The notes under the pieces are model-generated. The model saw only the letters and a list, made by a program, of their open reading frames with translations. It ran no database searches and was not told the origin of the DNA. Below, in pieces: positions 23,551 through 36,978 of a stretch of 64,000 nt of DNA (position 1 is the first letter of the stretch; every line of letters begins with the position of its first letter). The stretch lies in the NCBI GenBank assembly GCA_018398805.1, contig JAGFBZ010000814.1:1054001-1118000 (forward strand). Reading direction: 5' to 3'. Made by a program: the position numbers and the translations under genes. The stretch comes from Hirundichthys speculiger (taxonomy: Eukaryota > Chordata > Actinopteri > Beloniformes > Exocoetidae).

Positions 23551-24864
23551 TGCGTAATGTAGCAGCCGTTTTAACATCGATATTTTCAGGCTCAGGCCTC
23601 ATGGGAATCCCACAGCTGCAGATAATCAGTGATGCTTAATTGTCAACCCAATTATGTTTCCTCGATATTGATCCAAACTGAAGAGTAGATATATACTGTG
23701 CTGTGAAAACAGTAACTCAGCCACAACAAACTTCCTTTCCTTTAGCTGATACAGAGGATAATGTTTAGTGGTGTCATCACTTCTCATTCAAAACTGCCAT
23801 CATACAGAATGTATGTGTAAAGGAACAAGTTTGGTTTTACATGAAAATATATTTAATGTAATTGAAACCCTTAATAGCAACATGGATATAGTTTAAAAAT
23901 TAGAATATCTGGTTATGATGAGGCATAAATGAACATGCTTGGTGTTGTACAAAGTAAGTGTGATTTAGCAGCTATACTGAAGTGAACAGATCTGATCAAA
24001 TTCAATATTTTGTAGTCTTCACTAAACACTTAAGGATTTTCTTGTACTTTCAGCAGAGTGAGGGAGGGTGTGATTCTTCATGATGAAGGCACATCATGGT
24101 CAATGAGAGGACTAATCAATCAGGTGAACAACTAGTCTCACAGTTTCCATATGCAGAACATTCATTACTTACTGAATCTTTTATCTAGTAACTTTCAGTA
24201 AAAACATTGATCCAAACATTTACATTTCAAAATTGTAAACAATTTGCCTCAATCAAAGTAATCATTCTGGGGAGACACAGTTACATTAAACAAGCTGTAA
24301 ACAGATAATCACACAAAATTAAAATAAATAAATAAATAAATAGTGACTGACCACCTCTCTCCATCCACACATCCATTTATCTATCCAATATGTGTGTTAA
24401 AGGCCATGTTTCTGAGCCTCCCCGCTCCCACAGTCCTGGCGTATGAAACATTAAAGCCAAACTCAGACCATCTATATTTCATACAGCATTTTGCAAACAA
24501 CGGATAAATTAATTATACTGTGAAAGCGGGCATTACCTCTGCATCAGCATATCACCATGGCCTACTTCGCAGCATTTCTGAATGGTGAATAGGACTGATG
24601 ACGGGAAAATACAATTGTACATTTAAATGTAACTGTGTATATACATTCTCATTTCCAAAAATAAATGTTATAATTTGTAAAATTAAATAGAAATGCATAA
24701 ATGAAATTAAAACAATGTGGTATTATTTGTAAATCATCTTAACACTGAATTTGTTTCCAGACAATGGAACGACGTGCTGAAGTAGAAATAAAAAGTAAAT
24801 TCATGCTATAACGCGTTTCAGTTTCCATGTTGGGAAGTACATCAGGTTTTGCATGATAAAGACC
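23551..24864. other. Intergenic stretch, nothing firm
   Basis: AT-rich DNA with an (AAAT)n patch near 24322-24342. The segment 24640-24860 may be a decayed part of the transposon that follows, but the match is too weak to call. Confidence 0.4.
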
Positions 24865-25165
24865 ATCCAGCTTGTTATCAGCAAAAGGTCCAAAATCCAT
24901 TGTCTGTGATGGTGTGCGGGGGCAGTAGTGCTCATGGCATGGGCGACGTACACTTTTAAAAGCTGCGATTGAAGACGTATATTAGAATTTTACAGGGACA
25001 TGTGCTGCCTTCACTGTGACGTCTTCTCCTGGGACTTCTGTGCTCTTTCCAGTAGCATGATGCCAGACCTCATCCTTCACGGCTTACTCCAATTTGGCTT
25101 CATATACACTTGTGGCTGAAAGTGTACAATGCATCATAAAAAGGAAAATCAGATGATGATGGCTG
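24865..25165 (+). pseudogene. Central transposase fragment of the IS630/Tc1-type fish transposon
   Basis: Plus-strand frames give SVMVCGGSSAHGMGDVHF (family SVMVWGC.SAHGMG.LHF), then TYIRILQGHVLPSL, then a CSFQ-stop-HDARPH stretch. The last corresponds to the QQDNAKPH motif around the second catalytic Asp, here broken by a stop. The end, near 25130-25160, reads like the IMKRKIR segment. DNA-binding and terminal repeat regions are absent. It is the same family as 10518-10950 but covers a different part of the gene. Confidence 0.65.
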
Positions 25166-28100
25166 CAGGCTCTCTAGGAGCTGAAATCTTGTTTTCAGCA
25201 AAAATGAACACAGATTGTCCCTTGAGAAAACTTAGAAACTTTTCTGAGAATGGGATTTATATTCTTACAGACAAATAGACAATTTTTTTTAACATCAGCA
25301 TACATTTTTCTGTTTCTCAGACTTAAAATATATTGTTTTATTTGTTCAAACTTTTTGGGAAATATCTTTTCATGTGAGTGAGTTTTTTTCTTCTTCTTTT
25401 GCATCGATATATGTAGTAGAATTAGGTTTGCACACTTCCAGGACTAATGAAAGCTCCCCCTTAAAAAGGCTAACACTGAAACACTTCCCAGAGCACCCCA
25501 TCTCTTCTGTCTCCAGCCATTATTGCCCCTATAAAGACTTGCTTATATAATATGTCCAACCCTTAATGGAAAATAACACTCAGCGCTAACAAAAGACAGA
25601 AATGTAATTACCAGTCTGAATAGCAGTTCTGCCCCTTATTCTTACCCAGCGAGTGGAGAAAGAGAGAGTCAGACACAATGACAGAGAAGGACAGAAAGCA
25701 AAAGGAGGAGGAAAACCTTACAAGCATTTAGTAAAAGAGAAAATTATGAAAGGATGGAGGCAGTGTGGGTGATAGGAACAAAGACTGATAGGTTATTGTG
25801 GTGAAAGGGTCATGATTAGCCCTTTTGTTGTTCCTCTCTCCATGCTCCATGCTGGTCTGTGGTTGCTAAGTCTTGTGTGGATTGCTCTCTGGCCTTGGTG
25901 GCTGGGACAGAAGGTGATTGAGTTTACTTGTTATTTTTCAGCATAAAGCGATGAAACGTGCTTCCCATATCCTTAAACAAAAAAATAAATCTATGGAAAA
26001 ATCCTCATTCACTAATATGGATGATGGTGAGAATTTCAAGTCTGCTTGGTAAAGACGTGGTTACAAAGTGAAGCAGGCTCGCTAACTTTTGTCAAGAAAT
26101 TCACCTGATAAAATCTAGTTGATGCAAAAATAAATCCGTATTTACATATAACTGATATTTTACGAATTTGGGAGAAATCTGAGCAAAAGCTTAAATTTTG
26201 AAAAAGTTGTTACAGTGTGAAAAATATATTCAGTCCAAGACATTTCAGTTTTTTCTCATCAAGTATATTTATTCTATAATATACATCAAATTAATTTCAA
26301 TAGTTTATATATTTTTAATATACATCAATGTATTTTTTCCATATCCAAAATTCTCTACAGAGTCTCTTCTGGGAGCAGGTCCAGACAAATCCCCTTCTCT
26401 GTTTTTTGACTGTGGAAAAGGTGTTGTCTTGAAAGCAGGATATGCTGCTCTAAAATTTCAGTGTACTTTTCTCCATTAAAGCAACACTAAGTAACTTTTT
26501 CACTTTACAATTATAGCTTCAAAAGCCTTCTCTTTCATTGAAGTATATTAAAGTGAATTGTATTTCATGAAGCCTGCAATGAGTTTTTTTTTTTTTTAAT
26601 TCTGATTTACAGTTACAATTTGATATGATCACGTATCTTCCATTTTGCATTGACGGGCATTGTGTCTGAAGTGTCTGTCCTCAATCCTGCCACAACCGTG
26701 ACACGCCAAGCATGCTGAGGGCAAAGGCATACGGGACTACATGTGTTCATCCATGAGTGCATCTCAGACAGTCCTGCACATGCTTGTGTTTGAGCATTTT
26801 ATAGAGTGTGCATGTATGAGTAAACATCCCTGCAGCAAAGATAAAGGCATCAAAAAATGCACACAGTTAACATCCGGAAGACAGAGTAATAAAGCATATT
26901 CAGTATGTCTTCTTGTAAGGGTGCAGGTGTATTTCTAAACGTATTTGCATGGACCTCCTTTCTTTATCTACCTCAGCAATGAAATTTACACATATATGTT
27001 TGCAAATGTGCGTCCCTTTGCTTCCAGATCTTCCTGTGTTTATATTTTATCATCCATCTGAATGTTTTTGTTGAACAAATGTTTGTGTGGCTGCATTATG
27101 AATTATCCACATCACAAACCACCCCCTGAATGTTTATTACCTTAATGGTTCAACTTCTGATTGAGTTCATGTCATCGTGCAGTGGCGGTTTATTGACCCT
27201 AGTGCCTTTCTGTCTATAACAGACACTCCAAGTATCGCACCTGTACAATTTCTACACATGTGTGGCTGTTTTTTATTTATTTATTTATTTATTTTGCAGT
27301 GGAAATTGTTTTAGATAAGGAGAGATATGCAGTAGAGGTCCAAAAAGTGACCAGATAAGTAAAGCTGTGAAAATTTGTTGCAATTAAAAAAAAGAAAAGA
27401 AAAAAGAATAAATAAATAAAAATAAAAAAAATCAGAGGAAATGTTTGTCTACAAGCTGCCCTATGCACATCACGCTCTTTGAACATCACTATTACATTCA
27501 CTTAACAATAAAAGATATTTTCATTTCTCTCCTTGGACCTATAGTCCTCCCATCTTCCCTTTCTTTATTGGAAAGACGAAACATTGACAATTAAAAATGT
27601 AAGCCCCTTGTCTTGAATAATTAATCAGCGAATGGCATATGTTAAATATGTGTTGAAAGCATACATTAGGTTTGTTTTGTATACAAATCAGCTCCAGGCA
27701 TGCACCCTTAGGGGAAGAGACTGTAGCCTGAGAGATTTGGCACATACTGTTGGTTGTATTATTTAGATGTGCATAGATATCGAACCCTATTCCTGCTGTT
27801 GCTTTTGTTAACTGTGCCACATTATTTGAAGTGATGGACGGAAGAGAGTCTAACCTGAGAGGAGCAATGCCAACTGAGATGGCTAATTGTGGAAAAGTCA
27901 CTTTTCTTATGGAAGTGTTCTATTTTTGCATATGCAGGTTGGTATTACCCAATATAAGAAACTTTTTCAGAATTAATTCACGCAGCATAGATGCCCCAAA
28001 TCTCCTATTCAGAATAATCAGAACTGTGAGCAGCTCATGTGGCTGATGAGGTATGATTCCTCAGGAGACAGGAGAGTCAAACAGAGCTTTTACTAGTGAA

Positions 28101-29549
28101 CTAGAGATGTGAACTAGCTTGAGAAATAAAAATCTAAACAGATCAAATTAGTTTGCAGACACTTTTTGTGTGGGGAAAAAAAGAATAATAATAAAAAATT
28201 ATGCAAGAAGTAAATAAGACATAACACAAAGAAGTGACAGATTGAAGGTTGACGGGTCAGTTTATAGACTTCAAAAAGAAGAGCTGAACAAATGAGAAGC
28301 ACAACTGTGAGATCCAATCGTGTAAACTTTGAGAAAACATACCAGATGATTTTTAGAGCTGGTAAAATGGACGCAATAAGACATCGTTGACTTGGTCGCT
28401 GCTGTTCTCTTGTCTGGATGAAAGACAAAGTGTTGAATGACTTGACTGAAAGGAAAGGCAAAGAGGGAACATGGAGGAAAGTGACAGAAACAGGAATGGT
28501 GGGGGAGGGAGGGAGAGAGGAGAGGATTGAGAATGGGAGGGGTGTGGTGGGATGGGCGGTGAGGTTGGGTGCAGAATTGGGGGGGCTGTTGAAGCATCGC
28601 ACGCTAACACAGATCATGATCATCATGTTGGCAGGATCTGAAAGATTAGACACATCAATAGTTTATGAATCTCCACAGAGTTGTGCTCAATTCCCTCTTC
28701 TATAAATTACTAAATAAGGGCATTTACATCACAGCACCACTGCAAACTTTTTCTTTTTCTTCAGATTTTTTTTTCCATCTTTGTCAAGTTGGAACTTGGC
28801 CACTGTCCATTTGACCCTCACAAACTGAGTTATCAGCAGGAAAAGGAAAAGCAAAAAAGAGGAAAGTAGTGGACGTCTTTGTTGCTGTTCAGAAAAGATG
28901 ATACAGAGAGGGAATGAGTGGAGGAATAAAAGGAAAAGAAGATGCGCTAAAGACGCACGCACCTAAAAGACTGACATAATTAATAGATGTGGCCCGCCGA
29001 TACACATGAATTATGCAACTTTTATATTCAAGAAAATTACAAACATAACCCATCGGGAGAGAATGGAGAGGAATCATTATCTGCAGACTTGAACCTTTGT
29101 AAAATGCACCAAATTTTTAATAATTAATCCACATAAACAAATAACACATGAATAAAGAACACAATGAGAAGCCACCCAAGCCACAGGAGTTGTGCGAACT
29201 TCCTCTGTAACTTTCCTCATGCATAAGGAGGAAGAGAGTGGGGAGGAGAATTAGGACGAGGGAAACTGAAATAAGGTGATAATGAAAAAATATAATCTTC
29301 TCATTTGAATATAAATGAGTTATTTCTGTTTTTTTTTTTTTTCCAGTTTAGATTACTCAGCTTGTTTTTGAAACAAGTTCTTGAATTATAAATTGAACCA
29401 CACTGAAGCCGGTCAGTTACAGAAATAATGACATGGACAAACGAAGAAGCATTTATTCTTCTTTGCAACACTTTATACAACAGGTTAAACAGCTGCAAAC
29501 TAGCAGAATGGACAAACCTCATTTCAGCATAGAGCTCGTTTCCTTGTGT
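25166..29549. other. Intergenic stretch with one possible TTAA-type repeat end
   Basis: No exon was found. At about 26476 the sequence TTAAAGCAACACTAAGTAAC resembles the end of an interspersed TTAA-site repeat seen in fish, but no opposite end was found, so I do not call an element. A (TTTA)n patch lies near 27272-27293, an A/T-rich patch near 27385-27430, and a G/A-rich tract near 28490-28585 that opens false frames on both strands. Confidence 0.4.
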
Positions 29550-29589
29550 TGATGTGTTGTGTCAGCGAAGGAGATGACACAACACATCA
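29550..29589. repeat. Perfect 15-bp stem hairpin with 10-base loop
   Basis: TGATGTGTTGTGTCA (29550-29564) and its exact reverse complement TGACACAACACATCA (29575-29589) flank the loop GCGAAGGAGA. There is no T run after it, and it is too short for an ordinary microRNA precursor. It may be a relic of a small palindromic element. Confidence 0.85.
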
Positions 29590-29943
29590 TTTAACTTTTC
29601 ATTTACCTTTTTTAAAAACATGTCTCACCATACATTTACACACAGCTGAAACTATTCAAAACAAAGACATCCTCACTAAATGCTGCAAGCACAGCAGCCA
29701 CGGCTAACTAAATGTGTGCAAGGTCGTTCTGCATGCGGACATGACGAGCTGGTGACTAAACCAACAACTAATTAGTGGACAATCCACTCATCCTTTCTGA
29801 GCCGCACGTCAGTCATTAAACAGAGAAACAGTCACTAAATCTGGGTTTGTTTTCCATGTTTAATTCTGAGCAGAAAAGACACAGAATATGATTAAGTGAA
29901 AGAGCTGCAACTATTAATTATTTTAATTACTGTCTTCAAATTC

Positions 29944-29945
<2 letters not shown>

Positions 29946-30008
<63 letters not shown>
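29946..30008. repeat. (GATA)n microsatellite, about 16 units
   Basis: An uninterrupted GATA tetranucleotide tract. Confidence 0.98.
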
Positions 30009-30009
<1 letters not shown>

Positions 30010-31670
30010 TATGGTATGTAGTATACTAAAGGTCTTGAGTATTATCTGTCACACAGAGATGATGTTTTGTACAAACTTACACTGTAGAAAAGTTTTCCTA
30101 TCATGGTCTCTTTAACAACGGCGCTGTCTGAGGCTTTTGGAGAAGGATCTCTGTTATTCGTTCGGAGTGTGGTGGAGAGGGTGGTTGGGGTTTTACATGA
30201 TGGATGACAGTTTGTTCTCCTCTCCACCGGAGCTTCAATGCTATATTATCTTGTATTGTGAGGGAAATATTGACTTTTACCACCAGTAAAGAACATTAAA
30301 AAGACTGAACACACCCTTATAGTCCAGCACATGCACAAATACTATATATTCATGTAAGCAGGACAGTGAATATGTCAGATTGGGTTATGGTAGAGTGGCT
30401 GAAGAGAGGGGAGGACAGGAGGACACCCTACAGTGACCACACAGTGATGCCCTGCAGGAGCTCCGGCTGAAAATGAGCAAGAGCTGCAACACACAGTCAC
30501 ACAGGCACGCACACACATAGGACATGGTCACCTTCAACACAGAAGAGCATATGTTTGACACTGAAAATACCCATCAGAAACGTTCGCACTCACTGCCATT
30601 CAAATACAAAAGCCCAAAATCTGAGCAGAGAGTGTTGTGCACATCTGCGCTCTTCTTTCACTTGGTCTCTCAGTTTGTTTTAAAACAATTCCACCTAGTG
30701 TTAAAACAAGTTGTGTTTCTATATTCAGATATTTGTTCTGATCAGTAAAATCCATTATAAAGTCCACTCAGCAACAGTAATTAATAACATATTTATCCTA
30801 TTAACTTGATGAATCCAGTGCTGCTTTAGTTTCATATCTTCAAGTTTGGAGATAGTTTTTGGCCTACACAAATTCTTGGCACTTAAGGTGCTCACAATAA
30901 CCACGAAAAATTTTGTCACATTGTTCAACAGCACTGTTACATGATCAATACTTTTAAACATCTGAGTGACATTTTCCAGAGACAGATGATGCTGCACTAT
31001 GTTTGGTTTGGATGAAGGCGACTAAGGAATCAAAAGCAAAGATCATATTATTTTCAGATTTAGCGAGACTTGCATGGAAATGTTTAATCATAAATGCAAG
31101 TAATGTAAAAGCACGGTTTGACTTCTACACTGACCAAACACTGCAGACACTTTTTTAAGCTTCTGTTTCTGTCTGTAAACCATAAAAACATGCATTTATT
31201 TGGATCTCTCTTCATCCTTATTTCCCCGCACTGTCTCTAACCAGAAGGTGGCCAGGGTTCAGTCAGCATTGCAGTGCAGGGGCGCCGTCTCCAGCTTTTG
31301 TCTCTGTGGAGAGCAGGGGTTGTGTGGTTCCTAATTGCTGTGTGCCAACGAGACTCCAGGAACCAATCAAAATGGCCAATCTCTAAAGACAAGCCAAAAC
31401 TAATTTGTTAGCAATACACCTCTCTCTTTCTCTTCCCTCTCTCCTGAAGGCAGTCAAGGGTTCATTTGTGTGGCGCTGTGGTCATGACCTCTCTCTCTCT
31501 CTTTCCCTCTCTTCTGTGGCTTCACTGAGAGTTCATCTCAGATGTCGATTTGGTTGTGACCTGGCTCCGAATGATACCACGATGAGACCAGATACAAGAT
31601 TGGCAGAGCAGGGGGAAAGGAACTCTGTTTCTCTATCTCCAGTTGCTATCCTGTCCCTGAAATCTGCATG

Positions 31671-31674
<4 letters not shown>
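30009..31674. other. Intergenic stretch, nothing recognised
   Basis: Non-coding DNA. A moderately GC-rich stretch begins near 31230 and continues past 31674. No splice-bounded reading frame stands out. Confidence 0.4.

Positions 31675-31716
<42 letters not shown>
31675..31716. repeat. (TG)n microsatellite, about 21 units
   Basis: A pure TG tract inside a 145-codon frame that is otherwise low-complexity. That frame is not a gene. Confidence 0.97.
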
Positions 31717-31717
<1 letters not shown>

Positions 31718-32640
31718 CACACCTCAGGGAGCGTGAGAGCGGAGCAGCTGTGGTCAGAGCGAGAGCACACGCGTTAGCTTTGGGTTTCATCCCTGGCTTG
31801 TTCAGGAGGGAATCTGGCAGCTTGCTGAGCGGCCAAGAGTAAATGTGCGTATCAGTGATCACATGTCCATGTGTGTGTGCGCTTGCGTGTTCTGTCCAGT
31901 AACACACCTCATACCTTTTGCTTTGTCACTCTCTCAAAGCTCGCTGGCTCTCTCTCTCTGAGGAGCTGCCTCTTCAAAAGGCAACTTTAAAAAGTGTCTG
32001 TTTCACACAGTTAACAAAAGCATAGACGATAAAACGCACACATGCTTTTTCTCTGAGAACACACCTAGCATATCATCTCTGCAGGACACAAAGCCTGCCG
32101 AGAATAAAGAAACAATCACTCCTTTATATCGCAGTGATACTGGCATTTATGGCTGCCAAAGCACTGAGCAGCTACCACAAGGCAAAGCAGAGTGCAGGAG
32201 GTGAAGAAAAAGACCCTTTTTTTTTTGGTTATGATGTCCATCACAAACATCTGTACACAAACAAGATAAGATTGAAACCACACTCAGTTGTTTGACTGAA
32301 CCCACACACAAAATCATGCGTGAACTGAAGAGTGCACATGTTTTTTCAGATGTTGTCTTAGATAGCTTTATTAGCTCAAAGTGAGGAAGCCATGCAGACA
32401 CAATTGCAGGTCTGAATGATGCAAGCTCAACGCAATGCTGCTCCCAATTCATTGTAAGCAGGTCACAGCAACTAACACAGGTGATCTGTTGCATGAAACT
32501 CCTGTGCTTACTGCGATTAAAGAAGCCACAGATGTACAGGAGAGGACTGCCACTGCGTAAGAACCTTAGCCTGTTTTATTTAATGTTTCAAAAGAATAAT
32601 ATTTTTTCATCAATGCATTTTTAGGGCCTTTGTGTGCACA
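31717..32640. other. Intergenic stretch, nothing recognised
   Basis: Mixed-composition non-coding DNA with no recognised repeat or exon. Confidence 0.4.
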
Positions 32641-32765
32641 CATGACTGGCAACCTGTCCAGGGTGTACCCCTGCCTTTTGCCCAAAAAGAGCAGGGATAG
32701 GCTTCAGCAGACCCTCAAGATCCTGAATAGGAATAAGTGGGTGTGGATGATGAATGGGTGGATGG
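32641..32765 (+). mobile_element. 3' fragment of the teleost SINE-like retroposon
   Basis: GGCAACCTGTCCAGGGTGTA, then GCAGGGATAGGCTTCAGC and a GGATGATGAATGGGTGGATGG tail, correspond to the 3' third of the repeat present in full at 59977-60329 (other strand). It is 5'-truncated. No clear target duplication was seen. Confidence 0.65.
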
Positions 32766-34940
32766 GGAGACACACACACATTTAAATTCAGGCTGCACAT
32801 TTTCATCACACAAAGCTTTTTAAGACTTGATCACCTAACCTAAGATACGGAACACAAGCTGGACTGACCAGGATTTGACAAAAGAAAACAGGACTTCTAC
32901 ACATTGACATTTTCTCTAGCAGATGACAATATAACACCTTGTCAAGGATTTTGACACCGACCTTAAATTGTATAGCTGCCAACCCTAACAAAAGTACATC
33001 TACAGCTTGAACTAAATGATGATAAATTATTTCAAGAAAAATATCAAGTATTAAGCTCATTTTGTGGTACAAAGTATCAGTACTACTGTTTTGAATTATA
33101 GGTGACATCCTTGTTTTACAAAGAAAGACAGAATGAAAAAAAGAAAGTCAGTATATGATGAATAATTGGTACAAGTATTGATGGCAGTGATTTTTTTTTT
33201 CATGCCTGAAACTAAAGAGCTTCATTTGCCTGTAATGAGAAAAAGTAAGATGAAGCATCTTTTAAAAGATCAGTTGAAATTGTCAATCTATTTTAATCTG
33301 TTGTCACCTAGGGAGAGCAATGTTCCATCTTTGTGTGGACTAATTGGATTTTCAAGTGTATATTGAAAAAAGTCTAATTAGATATTCATCACATAGGGAG
33401 GAGCAATGCGATCACTTGATAAAGAGAACTGTCTTTAACTCAGGTAGCATTCCTTCACACTCATTTCTCCATCTGCCTTCTCTTTTTCTATTTCTTCCTT
33501 TTCCCCACAGAAACATATGTCTGTCACACCTTCGTCTTTTTTATTACGACATTGTTTGTCGTGTTTTGTTGATTGGTTATTGTCGTTTGTACCTCACTTT
33601 CTAACCCCTGAAGAGAAATCTCTATTGTTTCCACCCACAGTGTCCAAAGGTCTCCACAGAGGTCATAGGTCAAGAAAGACTTCCCTGAATCTAACTACCT
33701 CTTTTGTTTTTTGCCCTTTTTATGCTCTTGAAATGCATCACTGACAGATTGGGCAAGTAGTTTCACAGAAAAAGAAAAAAAAATAGCTCAATGTTCCGAT
33801 TAAGTTTTTTGAGTTTTGAGTCTTTAAATTGCATCTCTATTTAAAAAAAATTGTATTTTTAAGTAACATAAGGTGACAAAGTCATGGACTTGAAGGGTTT
33901 GGGTTTTTGTTTTTTTAACATATTACTATAAAAATCTCATTCAACAGCAGTGGCTGGAGTAAAACCTTGCATCTCATAGTATTATTCAGGATGTATGATT
34001 AAGGTTTTTGTAAACATTTATGTGGACTGAGACTGAAGAAACATAATATAGAATTTTCCTCAGCAGTCAGACTTTATGAAAGGCTTCATATTTTTTTCTC
34101 CATTCTAGACAACGCTTTCTTGCAAAGCTGTAAACTTTGAGATTTTGAGTTGGTAAAATCTCCAAATGATTTTTCATGACATCATGGAAGCCTGATGTCA
34201 CCTTCAGATGAAATCCAGAAAATATTTTTGCATTCATTTTCTGCCCGGGGCTGTCATTCCTTCAACCAAATCGCTGTCGTAGTCCAAGTGGAAACTTGAC
34301 TGTTGTTTTGTGGCAGGTATGAAAACTGATGATGCCTATACTCATTTAAGGCAGATATGTTTGCCCTCAGCCTGTAAGGCTATTATCTTCATATACAAAC
34401 CACACCATGCTCCATACCACCAGCCTGTTGAGTAATGTGGAGTATGTGTGCGCTGCCTCTCACCCTCTCTGCCCTGCAGAATAGCTGTTTAAATGAGATT
34501 AGTCTTGACAAGTGAACTTTAGCTGGTAATAAAACCCCCTTTTTATCTGCAAAGCAAACATTAGAGCCGCCCACTGAATGAATACCTAACTCCTGAATTA
34601 CCATAAGAATAGCTCAGCTGAGTACACTCATAATGCTTAAACTAACAGTGCAGAACACACACACACACACACACACAGACTCATGCACACATGTATACAA
34701 GCACTTCAGCCACGCTAATGAGTGGTTTCACTGTGTGAGATTGCTAGCTTGTTATGGGTGGAGGTCGCAGCGTCGCCGTGACGATGAGCAAGAGGAATGT
34801 CGAGAAGCAGACAATATTGTTCTGAAGCGTCCATCCAACTCTCATCACCGTAAACCCCTGAATGTTGACAGTCTGTGTACAAACTTCTTCCTAGACCTCT
34901 TCAATCAGGCATATCAGGTGGTTTATCCTTTTAGTTCATA
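32766..34940. other. Intergenic stretch, nothing recognised
   Basis: AT-rich non-coding DNA. A (CA)n tract lies at about 34658-34678. No exon or known transposon was recognised before the frame at 34941. Confidence 0.4.
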
Positions 34941-35273
34941 CCTGAGTCTGAACCAGAACCAGCACCTTTCACCTCTGACCCTGAGCAGCTACCTAACTTG
35001 CCCCATGGGGAAGATTTTGACAAAAACCTCCTATCACCCTCCCCTTTGACGCCACCCACTCCCATGCGTCTGAGACCCCCCTGTCCCTTGGATCTGAGAG
35101 CCGATCCTCAAACCTTCCAGCATCAACATCAACACTCCCTCCCCTCCACCCTGCCCGCCCATTGCCCACCCCCGTCAAACCTACAGGATCTGAGGAACGG
35201 GCTGACCAGAGCGGCAGAAGGATTCAGAGAGCAGGCCGTTGGTTCCCAGGACCGCTGCGCACTTGTCATGTAA
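34941..35273 (+). other. Unrecognised GC-rich open frame with acceptor-like start
   Basis: From just after TTTATCCTTTTAG (a pyrimidine tract plus AG near 34929-34941) an open frame of about 110 codons runs to TAA at 35271-35273. It starts FIPESEPEPAPFTSDPEQ, passes through a Pro-rich stretch with HGEDFDKN and TPPTPMRLRPP, and ends NGLTRAAEGFREQAVGS, QDRCALVM. It has a richer amino-acid mix and higher GC than nearby random frames. Another plus-strand frame just upstream (34771-34920, NIVLKRPSNSHHRKPLNVDS) is also open. I recognise no family. It could be a terminal exon, a retropseudogene piece or chance. Confidence 0.25.
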
Positions 35274-35820
35274 ATGAAGAAGTCACAACCAATTAGAGTA
35301 ATTGCAGCGCATCGTCCCGTCTTCACCAGAGTGACTGAGCTGAGGAGGGGCATGGGAGAGAGACGGAGGGGAGGAAGGGGAAGGAGGGAGAGAAGAGAGG
35401 CAGAGAACCCAATTTGGGGAGGAGCAGAAAAGGAAGGAAAATTGAGTGAAGAAAGGAAGAATAATGCAGGAAAGAGTGATGACTGATGAGGAGGTGTGTT
35501 TAGATTTATTACAGAAAGGAAAATATGAGCAACAGGACATTGGGATTTCTCTCTCTATTTACTTTGGGATGTTCAAGAATAACTACTCTTTAGATTTACA
35601 TCTTTTTAGAAAGTGGAAAATGTACAGTAGTCAGAACAGATGCAGAATATATTTCAGCAATTTAATGCATCAGCAATTTAAGAAAACATTTTTATAAAAA
35701 ATATATTACAGCTTTTTTTAAGTACTTGACTTTTTTGTCAAGTTTTATTCTTTTATGTGGTTACATTTTTTTCCTGAGCTGTGTAAAATCACTAATGTCG
35801 AGTACTGTTTGGGTTTCATT
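35274..35820. other. Intergenic stretch, nothing recognised
   Basis: A purine-rich block (35335-35475) is followed by AT-rich DNA. No feature can be supported. Confidence 0.4.
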
Positions 35821-36978
35821 TAGGGCTGGGCAATGATTAAAATTTTTAATCGCGATTGAATCACATTATTTCCCTGATTAATCACGATTAATCGCATTGT
35901 ATATGAAAAATCAAATAATGAATTCAAAAGTAGAGTGAAATGCACTTTTATTTAAATGTCCTGCTGCCATATGAACTAAAGTGTCATGACATTTGTTGTT
36001 CAAACACTTTTAACATCAGCACTTGTTAAGTGTAATTCTCATCTTAAAAAATGTAAAATTAAATAAAGCTTATGGCCACTGCCAGGGCATTAAAGTATTC
36101 CTGTTTTATAAAAAAATAAAAAAAAGTCTACAAACAAAATCCAACAAAATGATTGTGGCTCAGCACAATCAGAACATTAAAACAGGTAATTTCTGAGGTA
36201 ACAGTAGAAACTGTTAATGGGGAGTTCAACTTATCAGTTGTTACTAATAACCTTGTTTCTGTTGAATCCTCCGTCTGGGAGAACTTTAAAATAAAAATGT
36301 CCGTGTTAAAGATCAGTAACTTTACCAATCAGTGTATCATTCATTCTTTCCACTTTCAATTGTCAATCAAAAATAAAAAAAAAAATTAAAAAGTGACATT
36401 TTATTAGGTTTTTCATTTTTAAATCTAACACAAAAAAATGAAAAAATGCCTGGTTTTTTGTATTTCAATTTTAGACTTGGATCAAAAAATTCGAAATAAA
36501 AAAACGAGCCACAGAACTGAATTTGTTTTATAATCGAGGACTGGACTTTCTGTTGTCATTACACATCTGTGCCACTAGATGGTGCTGCACTGAAGTAACC
36601 AGTAGAGAACAGCAGGACAGTGAACACATGAAGCAGATCTGGAGTAACATGGAGGAATGACGCGAAAGTTTTGTTGCAGTCCAGAATTTTTGTTTTCAAA
36701 CAGAATATTGAGAACAGAATATTCAAACAGTTAATATTGCTATCTGAGTTGCTACCCGAACTGTAAAGTACACCGATTTTTACCACTCTCCATGTCTGTT
36801 TTAGTTTTTCTGCATGTTTTTCCGCCAATTGTCTTCTGGTTCCGCAGCAGAAGCCAGTAACAGATTTCTCAAAACAAAAGCATGTGAGCAACATGCGTTA
36901 ACGCAGGATAAAATAAATGTCGGCGTTAATAAATTAATGAGTTAACGCGATAATAACGCATTAACTTGCCCAGCCCTA
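35821..36978. mobile_element. Non-autonomous hAT-type element
   Basis: Perfect 13-bp inverted ends, TAGGGCTGGGCAA at 35821 and TTGCCCAGCCCTA ending at 36978, bound a 1.16-kb AT-rich segment. Its subterminal regions are full of ATTAATCGCG-like and GTTAACGCGATAATAACGC motifs, familiar from abundant fish hAT elements. The flanking octamers GTTTCATT and GTGTTATT agree at 6 of 8 positions, as expected for a decayed 8-bp hAT duplication. The interior holds no convincing transposase frame, so it is non-autonomous. Confidence 0.7.

Noticed and set aside
26476..26720. TTAA-type transposon beginning TTAAAGCAACACTAAG
   Set aside because: Only one end is visible and no matching opposite end was found, so no element is called.
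28114..28653. 179-codon minus-strand frame
   Set aside because: It reads through a G/A-rich low-complexity tract and AT-rich DNA, with several overlapping rival frames and no recognisable domain.
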